The notes: a model not told the origin generated them from the letters alone. 64,000 nt of DNA from Amyloporia xantha (GCA_036971615.1 JAYKKR010000033.1:186001-250000); one strand, 5' to 3'. Positions 34,926-46,942 are shown, counted from the first letter of the stretch. Made by a program: numbers and translations.

Positions 34926-35351
34926 GGAGGATGAGCAAGAGAGAAAAGAATTGATTGAGCTAGAGACTCGTAGGTATATGGGGGACGCTCTATGTGTGCT
35001 ATCCCAGTCAAGTCGCAGTCGCAGTCCTAAGTACGCAGTAGATATCCCGAATTGCAGTAAAATGGGTCAAGCCGCTTGCTCGCCCTCTCGTAGAAGTAAA
35101 ACGCAGTGTAGCTCCGCTGAGCAAGAAAACCCGGTCGCGTGAAAGTCAAAGTCCCAGTCGCAGCTCGTACCAGATGGTAGATGCCCCTCCGCCTCGTCCC
35201 CCTTCCTCATATATACCTCGTCCCGCGTGCGCTGCCACGTCACTCTCCCTCCCGCTTCCTCCCGCTACCTCCCGCTGCCTCCCCTCCGACTCTTCCCCTG
35301 ACTTACTTATCCTCCTTCCGCGCGCTCTTCCCTCCCTTCGCCTCATTCGCC

Positions 35352-36072
35352 ATGTCTGAGCCTGCCGAACCCACCGACCCCATCGGTTCCCTCCACGTCC
35401 GCCGCTACCTCCTCCTCGTAGACGTGCTTCGCGCTGAGTGCGTTGTTGAGCCTTCATTCCGCCCTTCCGATCCGGCTGCTTGGCTTGCCTGGGCGCACGG
35501 AGTGCGCTGGCTGCTGGTTTGTCCACCCTCTCTTTTACTTCTCTTTCCTTCCCCTCACGTCCCGTCCCGCAGCGCCTTGTCTATGAAGCTCGAGCCCAAG
35601 CCATCTTCCGCTCCTCCCTGAGCCATCGCGGTGCAGTCCCCTATCCTGGGATCGCCTGGAGCCCCGACGAGGTTCGTTCCAATGCGCAGCGGGACGAAGC
35701 TGGTACTCCGCCTCCCCTCCCGTTGTACACGGAAGAGGCCTTCTGGACCCTCCCCGCATCGCCGAGGAACGTACCGATGAAGCTTTAGAACGGCTCGAAC
35801 TTGTCGCCCGCCAGTTCTCGGACACTTTGGACCGTATGCGTCCCTATCCGCGGGCGTTCGAAGACCTAGAGCACTCGATCCGTGTTGCCGCTCATGCTCT
35901 GGGAGGGAGGGGAGGACGTCGGGAGGGAGGTCCCTCGCGGGCCCGTACCCCTGCGGAGGAGGATTTCCGTTACCACCGGGAGACTATTTATCGTCCCCCG
36001 CGCCACCGCTCGTTCTCTGACGTCGGCGGGGAAGGGCCCGATGCTCCCATCGACTTGTCGACCGTAGATTAG
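35352..36072 (+). CDS. Small multi-exon protein divergent from the Gypsy gag
   Basis: ATG at 35,352: MSEPAEPTDPIGSLHVRRYL. An intron GTTTGTCCACC...CCGCAG (about 35,518-35,573) leads to LVYEARAQAIFRSSLSHRG. After a one-base frame change near 35,740 come ERTDEALERLELVARQFSDT and FEDLEHSIRVAAHALGG; stop at 36,070-36,072. It gives roughly 220 residues, helical in the middle, with a Gly/Arg-rich linker. The family is not recognised. It starts about 430 bp from the gag start on the opposite strand, so it may belong to the same retroelement or be a host gene. Confidence 0.45.
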
Positions 36073-36229
36073 CGTTCCGTCCTGTAGTCGTTCCGTTCGA
36101 ATGCCATGCTTGCTTCCGCCGAGCTCTTTTGTCCCGCGTGATCGCATCTCCTCCGTTCCGCTGTCTTGTCCTGCCCTACCGTCCGTTCATAGGGTAGCGC
36201 GTACCCATTCCTTACAGCGGTTTCCTAGT

Positions 36230-36839
36230 TTGCGAGGGAATATGCTACAACGAGGAAGGGGTGAGATAGCCCACAAGTCATGATGAGATGATGACAAGAC
36301 TAGTAAAAAGCTCACAGCTAGATCTAAGCATAAAAGCCCGTAGGCCAGGAAAGGGCTGTAGGAGGAAGAAGGAATGGTCGGAGGATCTGCAGACATAGAG
36401 GGATAAAGACGTGGAATATGCACGCTAGCTTATAACAGTGGTACTGATGCAGAAGCGGGAACCGTCGAGGTACGAGATGGGTCATAGAGGTGTCAAGAGA
36501 TGAGCGCTAGCACTGCCGACTCGGAGGTATGCAGACGAAGAGATGATCAAGCTGGCAAGTCAGAGGGCAGAAAGAGAAGATGGAGGTAAATAGCTAGCTG
36601 AAAATGAGCGCTGCAGAGTAGCACGGAACGAGAAGACACAACTGCAGATCCTAATACTAGCCTCACTGGACATCCACCTCGACGATGATGGCCACGACCG
36701 ACACCCGACGTCGTTGGGGCACGTGATTCCCGATTAGGCGATTGGGATGACGACGTTTCTCCTTTCTCAAGGTGGGCTGCCTCCGTGTTTGCCTGAGATA
36801 ACTGTTTTTTTAATGTTGTGATGCCTCAGAGGTACCCTG
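36230..36839 (+). repeat. Fragment of the duplicated F-box unit, left of element D
   Basis: The segment resembles 55,030-55,350 (GGCTGTAGGAGGAAGAAG, GCTAGCTTATA(A/G)CAGTGG, CTGATGCAGAAGCGGGA). Its last part resembles 57,000-57,150 and 61,230-61,300 (CACGTG-containing block). It continues at 49,318 after the insertion of D. Confidence 0.65.
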
Positions 36840-37114
36840 CACTGCACGAAATCCAAAATTACCCACGCTGGGAATTTGCCCAGAGTCCGCACATTCTGCC
36901 TAGATGCCATGTAGATTCCGCGCCAATGTCACATTTCCTGTAGTCTTACAGTATTAAGCTCACTCCGGGCTCATTCTGGCCCCATACTGACCTGAGTGCC
37001 TGCTGTTCTCGGCCTAGGTAGGCCCCCTCCAGTAGTTACTTAATATTATTTGCACAATTTTCGGGATATCTGACTTATGCATGCAAAGCCTAAGAGCACG
37101 TGACCCATAACGCG

Positions 37115-38464
37115 TAGCGTCTCCTAAGTTCAGTTCAGTTCGGTTCGGCAGGTATTTTGGCCGAACCCCGAACTGAACCTGCATGCATATGCCTGAACCT
37201 GAACCTGAACCTGAACTGAACCTGCTGAACCGGTTCAGCAGGTTCAGTTCAGGTTCAGAACTGGTTCGAACCATCCAAACCTCTAATTTTCCAAATTAAT
37301 AAATTTTGTTGGTTTTACAGTAGTCTAAAGTAGTCTATGGTGTTACATTTACCACAGTAGTAAGAGAGCTACATGGTACCTCGCACATGGGCAGTGGCAG
37401 TGGCTACAGATGAATGTTCACTGTCAGTGAATGTGCCTGATGCTTCATTAAGCAACAGACATCTGAGGCTAAGAGAACGACAAAGGAGAGAACAGGTGTC
37501 TTCAGCCATGGCTTGTACAGAATGGCGGCAGGCGGAGGCAGATGATCATGACAGAAAGATGTACCTTGCTGTCAATCCATGTAGAGAATGAGGGCCTGCA
37601 CAGTACACGCAAGTGGATGTATGTGGACGCTGCCCGGGACACGGTTGAAGGCAGACGCAGATGCGGCCTCCCTGCCCACTGCCGTTCCCACTGTTCCTGC
37701 CTGCCGTATCTGTTGCTATGCCGCCTGCTGTTCCTGTCGCCACTTCCCGCCGCCACTCTTACCCTCTCTTGCCCGCCGCTCTGGCACTCCCGGACCCGCT
37801 GCTCCTCCTCTCTGTAGCCACTGGCAGCTGCTCCGTCACCGCGCACACATACGTAACCGTGCGATCCACGCCCGTGCACGGTGGAGTCCAGTGTGCTTCC
37901 GCTTCGCGAGGTCGCCCGCTGTGCCGCCTGAAGTGTTGACGATCGGCACGTGATGGGCGCATTTGAGTGCGTGTGCAAGGGTGGACCTGGACGGCGGACT
38001 GTTGGGCGGGGCAGGAGCAGTTTGGGGTACGTACCTTGTGCTGTATGGCTACTACTAGCCATACAGGCGCTGCTACTGCGCCACTACTGCGCCGCACCTG
38101 CGCGCGGCAGCAGTCACGTGGGCTTGCGAACATGAGTGCCAGCGACGCCGCAGGCACAACACCAGTGTTTCGTTCTTGAGTTGATGTGCTGGCAGGGACA
38201 GAAAACAGAGATGAGCGTGTGCGAATAGACCAAGGACAGCGAGCGCACACGCACGCAAACGAAGTCAGGTCGATCATATTTCCTAATCAGGTTCTCGGTT
38301 CGGACACGTTCGCACCGCGTTCGGGCAGCGCGAGGCAACCAAGAACCGCGGACCGAACTTAGCGGCCGACGGCCGGACCGAACCTGAACTGGACCCGAAC
38401 CTTGGGTCCGGTTCATAGGTTCGGGGTTCGGACCTTGGTTCTGGACTGAACTTCGGAGACGCTA
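37115..38464. mobile_element. hAT-like non-autonomous element E
   Basis: TAGCGTCTCC(T)AAGTTCAGT at 37,115 is mirrored at 38,464, with an identical 8-bp target duplication ATAACGCG at 37,107-37,114 and 38,465-38,472. An 8-bp duplication and TAG-type ends fit the hAT superfamily. The ends are rich in GGTTCGG/CCGAACC and CTGAAC repeats that can pair (37,130-37,275 and 38,280-38,460). The 1.35-kb interior has GC-rich open frames but no recognisable hAT transposase. Confidence 0.75.
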
Positions 38465-38612
38465 ATAACGCGTCGTGTCGCGCGTTGATCGTCGCTACCG
38501 CATTCATCCCGCTGTCGTCTTGCCTCTCTCTGCCTCACGCTAAGACGCACTGAATACTCAGCTTCATTCTGGCACTCACTCACACCGTTTTTGCATCAAA
38601 TACTGCATCTTC

Positions 38613-38954
38613 ATGCCACCCAAACGCAAGCACAGCCAGGTAGCATGAAACATCGAGCGACGAGAATCAGACATCAAGCAGCTGATTTGTTTGACTACTG
38701 CAGGCGACCCGGTGGCAAATTGAGCATATATGCACCTGTTCCAGCTGTTCCAAGAGTTTTTTTGGCTATAGCCATCAAACGGCTCAGACCGCGGCGTGCC
38801 ACAGGAGGAAGGATGCCCAACGAAACACTGTGCAGACTGCGGCCCCTCAGACTAGAGCCGCTGTTCATGCTCCTCAAGATGAAGCAGCTGCTCACAAAGT
38901 GCAGCCACCAAATGATCAATTAGGTGACTCTGTCGGCTCAATTACTCTGGATTG
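38613..38954 (+). CDS. Zinc-finger-like N-terminal ORF of element D
   Basis: ATG at 38,613 gives MPPKRKHSQ. An intron (38,640-38,703, GTAGCATG...CTGCAG) leads to ATRWQIEHICTCSSCSKSFF and GYSHQTAQTAACHRR, a C-x-C-x2-C...H...C cluster like the N-terminal finger of Plavaka transposases. The frame ends with TGA at 38,952-38,954, four bases before the Copia LTR. The transposase core is absent, so this may be a truncated transposase or a stand-alone finger protein. It converges on, and overlaps by about 39 nt, the end of the minus-strand gene of D. Confidence 0.45.
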
Positions 38955-38957
38955 AAC

Positions 38958-39261
38958 TGTTGAACGATCAGTTTCCAACTATAGTAGTCGCACTTCCATA
39001 CTTGGTAGTCAGTACTTACTCATTTCTATGATGTTCTATGACGTTCCATAGTATGTTCTTGTCTTACTTCATAGGCTCCACTTTCTTACTAAGAAATCTC
39101 CACTATGATTTCATTATGACTTCATATCTTACTCAGATATTCTATAGGTTTCTAGATACGATTACTAAGGAGCCTTTCATGCATGTATATAAGCCGGGCC
39201 TTACAGCCCACTAGAATACAAGACGGATTAGTCTCCTCTCCTCTATAGTCTGCGCTCAACA
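38958..39261 (+). repeat. Copia 5' LTR
   Basis: 304 bp, same as 46,943-47,246 at constant offset 7,985. A TATATAA box at 39,186-39,192 suits a promoter for transcription of the element. Confidence 0.92.
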
Positions 39262-39274
39262 GGTTATGAGCCCC
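39262..39274 (+). other. Copia primer-binding site
   Basis: GGTTATGAGCCCC directly abuts the 5' LTR. Copia-class elements commonly use an internal segment of initiator tRNA-Met with a similar site (GGTTATGGGCCC in Drosophila copia). Confidence 0.65.
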
Positions 39275-40165
39275 GCGCTCTAATCTGTCTGACTACTGTG
39301 CAGTCATCTGTCTTCACTCTTCTATTTGCGCTTTCACTTTCACTTTTGCACATTTACCCCTTCTATTGCCTTCTTCTTATAAGGCCCCTTAGTAGACTAC
39401 GTAAGTACACAGTCCTTAGTTTTGTGACGAACTCTTGGGAGTCTGCACTTCAGTGGGCGGCTCTTAGAGGTCCAAATCCTCTCCTGGGAATAAGGCACCT
39501 TACGCGAAATAGTCAAAGGCGTAACAGGGCCCTCAGGCAACTGCGAAGCAAAACTCTGCGGCTCCATAGGTAGCTGTAGATAGAAGTACTATACAGTAGC
39601 TAGCTAGGCCTTGGGCAATACCCTCTGCGGCATAGTCTCGTCTCGATCGCTCACTTCCCTCGACTCTACCCTGCGTCTTGGCTATTTCGGCTAGCTGGGA
39701 CAAAGGTTCACTTCAATAAGTGTCCATCTTTGAGCTAGAGACGTTGACTTCTTCATCAGAAGCAGCTGATCCAGTGGCAGATCAATCTCAGTCAGGCGAC
39801 TCAGAGGGATCTTCACCAGAGCCAGTACAGCTTATATCTGTCTACCCAACAGATTATAGCTGGAAATTCCCTTACGCAGGCGATTATATTGGTGGTCTTA
39901 CAAGCGACGATCTTGGTTATTTTCCATACAATATTGAAAGTAACTCTCTTAGTCACACTGACAGTGAAGAGTACTTTCCAAACCTCTCCATTACATTTTG
40001 GGCTATACTTCTTCGATCCGATCCTTTTGATCAAGAAGTCAAAGAGGTTAAACCAGATCGATTGCCTCCATCAATTCCTCAATCAATTCCATCAATTCCT
40101 CGATCACCTTCCATCGCCTATCTCCTTCATTCTGACACTCGCCCTGACATTTTATTCTGATCGCC
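39275..40165 (+). other. Copia leader with a small ORF
   Basis: A 0.9-kb leader before the gag ATG. A 146-codon frame at 39,720-40,160 (MSIFELETLTSSSEAADPVA, acidic and Ser/Pro-rich) has no recognised domain and may or may not be translated. Confidence 0.4.
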
Positions 40166-40324
40166 ATGGATCCCTCCAAGATTCCTACCTCCACCATTCC
40201 CATTTTTACTATATTGCCTGGTCTAATGCCATGCGAGGTGTTTTTAGATGGTCTGGTTCCTGGAACATTGTTGAAGGGAATTCAGGCACACCTCTTCCTC
40301 GTCCTACTGCATCAGGAAAAACAC

Positions 40325-41400
40325 ATGTGGTACTAGGACACTCTAGGACTGTCCTAGAGTGTCCTAGAGCACTCAGAGCACTCAGAGTGCCCAGAGTGCT
40401 CAGAGTGTCCCAGGTCTCCCTCAGACTAACCCCTTCTAGCTCAAATCTCTGAGAGCGTCACAGAGTACTCCCAGTATGTACCTAAGTTACTCTGACAGTA
40501 TACTTAAAGGCATATTTATTGCTCCCAGATCATCACAGAATGTTCTTAGATAGAGACAGAGTATTGCAAAATAAATATAATATATTTGTATGTATTACAA
40601 TAAAATCAACTGTCGAGCATGTAGCATGATCCAGCACTGCATCCAGCATTCAACATTCCATTCTCCACTGCCTACCATGTTGAGCAATTGAAGTAAGCAC
40701 CAGTAAGGAAGATACCTGACATAAATGCAAGCTGGAAGACACTGCAATCAGATACAGTTATCAGTCAATTGGACTCGAACTCACCTCAATGTCTCAACAA
40801 GATGTGGCTACAGCAGTCAGGTGAATGGCACAGGACAGAGGGAGAGGGGAGGGCACATGGATAGAAGACAAGAGAATGCGAATCTAAGAAGGTGCAACAA
40901 AGTCAAAAAATGAAAGAGAAATCATAGTTCAGAAATGACTTACATAGGCTGCATGCATCAGTGTCCGAAGCATCATGGAGGACAGTTGCATGCCAAGTAG
41001 ATGTTATATCTAGTATATATGGTCGACACGTCAGAGTTTACTTTCAACAGATAACTTGAAGTCGACTCACCTTTCATTATCAATTCATAAACATAGCTAA
41101 CATTTAGTGCTAGATAACATTGGTATTTGAATCAGAAGCTGATGTCAGTGTTTTGTAGGAATAGATAGGAAGGGAAAGAAAAGATTGACTTACCTGAGGC
41201 CGCAATGACCAGGAGAAATGCCAGCACATCAGTGATGCAGGACTGCTCAGAAAGAGGCAACAGCAAACTAGTGTATCAGAGATCAGAAAGATAATAACTG
41301 AGTGTGCAGAAATGGACAGAAACAGTAAAGTAGCAGGGAGGAAGTTGAAGCCAAGTGAGTGTTGTGGAAGAGACGTGATAGTGAAAATGAGCGCTGAGCA
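40325..41400. other. Non-coding left part of element C
   Basis: Subterminal repeats to about 40,530, then AT-rich sequence. A minus-strand open frame at 41,110-41,544 is hydrophobic in part but has no recognisable domain. Confidence 0.4.
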
Positions 41401-41417
41401 GTCCCAATTCGGGCGAA

Positions 41418-41513
41418 AGTCTGTCGCGACAGACTGAGTCTGATCTAGGGTTAGGGTCGGTGTGGACTCGTGCACATTTGCACGTCTCTGCAGCCTGAGG
41501 CTGTCGCGACAGC
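41418..41513. promoter_or_regulatory. Pair of GTCGCGAC palindromes in element C
   Basis: AGTCTGTCGCGACAGACT (41,418-41,435) and GCTGTCGCGACAGC (41,500-41,513) are perfect palindromes with the same centre as the 58-bp palindrome of element B. They lie upstream of the low-complexity and bZIP-like region. Confidence 0.45.
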
Positions 41514-41769
41514 ATGTGCCTACACCACTCCTTTGTTCAAACACCCTGCCGATTGTCTCGATTGCTGCTACTCATGGCCATTCCCCACCATTCGTCTCGT
41601 CTCCACCGCCGCCACTTATCTCGAACCGCAGCTGCTGCTCATCTCAAACCACAGCTGCTGCTCATCTCGAACGGTGCTCCCGGTCTCTGCGCCCGCACTG
41701 GCACTGCTCCCCGCTGTGCGCGTGCTCAAAAGCAGCTGCATGTCCGCCCTAGCGTACGAGCAGACGCTG

Positions 41770-43110
41770 TGCCTCCCGGCGCACCAGCTATTCGACGCCC
41801 TCGCGCTCGCACTCCGCCCTCACCCTCGCGCTCGCACTCGCACTCCGCCCTCGCACTGGCACTGGCACTCGACCCTTGCGCTCGCACTGGCACTCGAAGG
41901 AGCGTCGTGGATCTCAGCATGAGGGCGTCATAGCGGGCTCGCCTGTCCTATAGGCTTGTGTTCAGTGCGCCCCGCTACGTTCGAACTGCCTCCGATCGAT
42001 TTTCGCGATCCCCTCTGTACCTGCTGGAGAGGCGCATCGGTGAGTATGACTGTTGTCGACGGCGTCACGCACATATTTAATGTTTCCGTAGCTTTGGTCC
42101 TGCTGTCGTCGTCTCCCCGCATCCATGATCGCCGCGCATGGGTGAAGCGCCTTGGGCGTAATGTTCAAATTTTATCGTCTAGCGCAAGGTGTGATAGACG
42201 GCGCCGTCGCGCAAGCCGTTTGGACGAAATCGGATATCTTGTCATCCGGTGAGACGGCCAGCAGAGGGTGGACGTGGGCGTTGCGGATGTCGATCCGAGG
42301 GCTTCGGAGTGTGCGCAACTGCATTGCGTGCTTGTACAGAGTGTGCACCGCACAATCCGAAGGTCCTCCGAGCACGCGCTCGCACTGGCACTCTGCCCTC
42401 ACGCTCGCACTGGCACTCTGCCCTCACGCTCGCCCTCGCTCTCGCACTCCGCCCTCACACTCGCACTCGCACTCCGCCCTCGCACTCACACTCGCACTCC
42501 GCCCTCGTGCTCGCACTCACACTCCGCGCTCGCACTCGCACTCGACCCTCGCCCTCGCCCTCGCCCTCGCCCTCGCCCTCGCCCTCGACCCTCGCCCTCG
42601 CCCTCGACCCTCGCCCTCGCACTCGCGCTAGCGCTTGCCATCTCTCGCACCCACGGAGCAGCACCAGCCGTGGCTGAGCACCTCGATCAAACTGGGTCTT
42701 GCAGCGGTGCTGGTGAAACGGCCGAGTGGAAGCGGGAGCAGGAGCGTGGCGAGCACGAGCAAGGTGTGCGGGCGGGCGGGGAGAGGATGTCGATGCAGGA
42801 GTTTGTGCACCCGGACATGTCGGGCTGAGCAAGCGTGAGGCGAGGCTCGTCAAGAACCGCGCTGCGGCATTTCTGAGCCAGCAGAGGAAGAGGGAGGGTT
42901 CGAAAACACGTAAACGTGAGTTGGCTGGAGTACTGTATATCTTGCACTAACGTGTGCTGGCCCTGGCCCTGGCCCTCGCTTTGACGCCCTCACCCTCACC
43001 CTCGCATCGACGCCCTCGCCCTCGCCTTCACCTCGACACCTTCGCCCTCGCTGTCGCTTCGATGCCCTTGCTCTCGCCCACGCCCTCAACGCGCTCGACG
43101 TGCTCGCTCT
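41770..43110 (+). repeat. Low-complexity CTCGC(C/A) repeats in element C
   Basis: Hexamer-type repeats (CTCGCCCTCGCC, CACTCGCACTCG) fill 41,790-41,900, 42,370-42,640 and 42,955-43,100. Long frames across them encode simple Arg/Ser/Pro or Ala/Leu repeats and are not credible genes. Confidence 0.7.
42726..42950 (+). pseudogene. Captured bZIP basic-region fragment
   Basis: From about 42,825 the frame reads LSKREARLVKNRAAAFLSQQ followed by RKREG. This matches the basic DNA-binding region of fungal bZIP factors (KNRAAAFLSRQRKRE type), but the invariant Arg eight residues after the Asn is Gln (CAG). No leucine zipper follows: the frame ends at 42,950. A plausible reading is a gene fragment captured by a non-autonomous transposon. 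Confidence 0.6.
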
Positions 43111-46100
43111 CACCCATGCCCATTGAGTGTCCAGTGACCAGCCGTGTCCTTGGTGTGTGAGCCACACGCAAGACTTTGGGAGAGCGGCTGAACATGGTTT
43201 GACCAAGGACAATGTATTGGATAATATGAGTACATTTGTTGTTAATAATTGGACCAGTTTATACGCATACAAAACTGTCTGGTAATATAACAGATTATAG
43301 AAGCAATCTAGAGCCAGCCGAAGTGATCTCAGAGTGCACACTATGGTTAGAAACATCCCAGAGTATACCAGAGCAACTCAGAGACTCCAAAGCCACCCAG
43401 GACAGTCTGAGAGGCTCTGATTAAGTCGCGAAGTCTCAGAGCATCTTGGAGAAAAAGTGTTTTTCCTGATGTGCTGCAGCTACTGGAGAAGACCTCGCTA
43501 CAATCCAGGCTGCTTGGGATGAGAAAAATGACAAGGCACTTGGTTTGATGACCATCTATATTTCCTCCTCGCTACAATTCCTCATTGGCAATACTACCAC
43601 TGCTGCTGCAGCGTGGAAAGCAATTAAAGATCAGTATGCCAAACCTGGTGCTGTTGGTGCATTCGTCTACTTTCAACAATTATTCAATACTCGCTTTGAC
43701 GATGCCCAACCTCTTCGCCCTCAGATAACAGCACTTGAGGAAATTCGTAGTCGTACCGTTGATGCTGGGATTGCCATCTCAGATCAATTTGCTGCCCTCA
43801 TTATTGTCAACGCCTTGCCCAATTCTTATCAGACCATTGCTTCGACTCTGCTGGCTACAGTTACAGACCTTTCTACACTTAAAACAGCAGATGTCATCCC
43901 CAAAATTATTGAGGAAGAAGCTAGACGTCAGGCCTCTAAAAATGCTAATGTCTCTCGCGTCTCGTCGACTGCTCGTCTCCCAAAGAAATGTAATATCTGC
44001 GGGAAGACTAATCATTCGACTGAGAACCATTGGCCTGATGGAAAGCCACCTCAAAAGGGGAATAAGCAGGGCAAAGGCAAGGGCAAGCAAGGCGGTAATA
44101 AAGGTGGAAATAATAAGGGAAGTGGACAGAATCACGGTCAAAATAATGGTAATACTGGAGCTTCACAAGGACAGGGACAGAATTCTGGTGCAAAAGTCAA
44201 TAATCTTCTTATAGAATCTGTACCAGATGTAACGGTAGCATCTTCTTCGTCCAAATCAATTGATCTTTCCCTGTACCATGTGGGAGATGAGATCGCAAGA
44301 TGGATGGTTGACTCAGGTTGTACTTCACATGTCACAAACGTCTTTGAAGATTTTGATCACTATCATGAATTTCCAGTACCTGGTCATGCGCACTTAGCCG
44401 GCGCAGATAAGACCATAGATATCAAAGGTGTTGGAATAGTTCTTCTGCGACATCAGAATAGTGACGGAATCATTGTCAACCTGACTCTTAAATCTGTCCT
44501 TTATATTCCTGAAGCGTCTCATCGTTTCTTTGCTCCACGTACCATTATTGACCAAGGAGGCTGCTATAGTGCCCATGGGGACACTATGAATTTTTGGGCA
44601 GGCTCCAAACCGGGTGAGAACCTAATCCTCACTGCGCGATCAAGCCATGATGGTTCAGGTTTCTATTGGCTTGAAACCAAAGTGTTTCATCCAAACACCC
44701 GGCCTCAGACTCTGCAATCTGTGGAAGCTGACTATGACTTGTGGCATCATCCAGATGTGTCGTACTTTAGAGTCTTTGGATGCCTAGCCTATGTACATGT
44801 TCAGAAGGAGCGACGCCAGGATAAGCTCACGGCTCGAGCTAAACCTATGGTGTTCGTCGGCTATGAACCTGGATCAAAGGGGTATCGATTCTGGGATAAA
44901 GATAGCCGCTCCATTGTCTTATCGTGTGATGCGATATTCAATGAGAGATCCTTTCCGAACAAAAGTGCGAATCCTATTCCCGCTGCCCAACAACCGCATG
45001 AGCCGCCTGTTCCTGTAGCTCCAGCACCACAGCCGGCACTGCCGCTTGGTGATGATGATGCTAATAGGCCTGAACCGGATGCTGAATTGCCTCCACATCC
45101 GGGACCACCACCAGAACCACCTAGAAACCCATCTCCTCCACCTCGTCCACCTTCTCCAGATGAGCCTCCAGTTCCACAACCTCCTCCATTTGTACCTAGA
45201 CGCTCTACTCGGTCAACCGCTGGTAGACCTCCACCACGGCCCAACAATGCGTATGGTGATCGTCACCCTGCAGCCATACAGCGTGACATTGATCAAGGAG
45301 GTGGTTTACCTGACGTCATGGAGAATCTCATCTCAGATCTTCCATCAGAGTTTATTCTCAACGCCGATCCTCAGTATGGACCTTTTCCACAATCTTATCA
45401 GGAAGCAATCTCTCGCCCTGATCGGACTCAGTGGGAGGCCGCTATGCAGGAAGAGATGGACTCTCAAATGGAAAATGGTACATGGGAGTTAGTCAATTTA
45501 CCTCCTGGACGTAAGGCAGTACCTTGTCGTTGGGTTTACACTATTAAACCTGGTGGTAGATATAAAGCTCGGCTTGTAGCCAAAGGCTTTAAACAGGTCA
45601 AAGGCATCGATTATGATGAAATATTCTCCCCTGTCGCTCGTTTTGAATCTATAAGATTCTTACTCGCCCATGCTGCTCTTAATGATTGGGAGGTAGAGGC
45701 TATGGATGTAAAGACAGCATTCTTATATGGTGAATTAGACGAGGAGATATATATGGAGCAACCAGAAGGATTTAAAGTCCCTGGTCAGGAACACAAAGTT
45801 TGTCGTCTTTTGAACGCTATTTATGGTCTTAAACAGGCTGGCAGACAGTGGAATAAAAAACTCCACAATGCGTTGTTGGAATTAGGGTTCACACGTACAT
45901 ATTCTGATGCGGGTATTTATGTGTATCGTCATCATGGGGGGATTTAATACTTGTCGTATATGTTGACGATCTATTGCCAATTGGGTCCGATCGGCGTCAG
46001 ATTGCATGGCTTAAAGGTTGTCTTCAGAAGCGATTTAATGTTCGTGATCTTGGGCCTGTAGAATCTTTTCTAGGCATGCGGATTACTCGAGATAGATCAT

Positions 46101-46933
46101 CCAGAAATATTTGGCTTGATCAGTCTAAATACATTGAAGAGACACTCGAAGCGATTCCAAATGCTAGATGCAGCACCCACACGAACTCCCCTTCCATTTG
46201 GCGTACACCTTGTCAAAGCAGATCCTTCATATGAAGTTGATGCCGCCCTTCGTTCAAAGTACCAGCAGCTCATTGGTTCACTTTTGTGGATTGCCTTAGG
46301 CACTCGCCCAGATATAGCCTATGCAGTTAATCGCCTTTCCCAATATTCTGCTAAGCCTACAATGCAACATTATAAAGCCGCACAATATATTCTTCGTTAT
46401 TTGAACGGCTCACGTTCACTTCGGCTTTGCTACAAAGGCAGCGGATTATCTGGACTCATAGGTTATTCTGACTCCGATTGGGCTGAGAACAAGGACGATA
46501 GGCATTCAACTAGTGGCTTTGTCTTCTTTATGGCAGATGCTGCTATTTCATGGGTCTCGCGGCGACAAAAGACTGTCGCTCTGTCTTCAACAGAAGCAGA
46601 GTACATGGCATTGTCCGACTCTTGTTGACAATTAGCCTGGCTTCGGACTCTTCAGTCTGAGATTGGTTTTAAGCCGCAAAATGCCACACCTTTATGCATT
46701 GATAATAATGGTAGCATTTTTCTTGTGGTTAATCCAGCTCATGACAGAAGAACCAAGCACATTGATATTCGGTACCACTTTTGCAGAGAGTTCATTGAAA
46801 ACGGTCAGGTCGATCTTTTCTTTGTACCTACTGCTGAGCAAAGGGCCGATATCCTTACTAAGAATTTATCTTTCTCTATTCATGAGAAATTTGTACATAG
46901 TCTTGGACTAGAGTAGTTAGCGACTATCTAGTT

Positions 46934-46942
46934 GAGTGGGAG
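46934..46942 (+). other. Copia polypurine tract
   Basis: GAGTGGGAG directly precedes the 3' LTR. Confidence 0.75.

Larger units (their letters stand above)
40310..43471. mobile_element. Element C: non-autonomous relative of element B inside Copia
   Basis: CATCAGGAAAAACAC at 40,310-40,324 is mirrored by GTGTTTTTCCTGATG ending at 43,471, with TG duplicated at 40,308-40,309 and 43,472-43,473. Subterminal CTCAGAG/CTCTAGGA words match those of B. There is no transposase, so it was probably mobilised by a B-type enzyme. The interior has GC-rich low-complexity sequence and a bZIP-like fragment. Confidence 0.85.
40166..46916 (+). pseudogene. Copia gag-pol polyprotein, disrupted
   Basis: Gag starts MDPSKIP at 40,166 and, after a frame change, has SNAMRGVFRWSGSWNIVEG. 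It resumes after element C with ALGLMTIYISSSLQFLIG. A zinc knuckle (CNICGKTNHSTENH, last Cys replaced by His), the protease motif WMVDSGCTSHVTN, then a gag-pre-integrase-like part follow. The integrase core is missing: GFYWLETK leads almost directly to DVSYFRVFGCLAYVHVQKER, the post-core region. Reverse transcriptase has CRWVYTIKPGGRYKARLVAK, DVKTAFLYGELDEEIYMEQP and YVDD (45,959-45,970), which lies behind a G6-run frame change at 45,936-45,941. RNase H (GYSDSDWAENKDDRHSTSGF) ends at a premature TGA (46,625-46,627); the frame continues to TAG at 46,914-46,916. The element would need help to move. Confidence 0.9.

Noticed and set aside
37373..38260. Coding frames inside the hAT-like element
   Set aside because: Short, overlapping on both strands, GC-driven, with no hAT transposase motif.
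41445..41458. Telomere-like TAGGGTTAGGG
   Set aside because: Only about two units inside a transposon; no array and no chromosome-end context.
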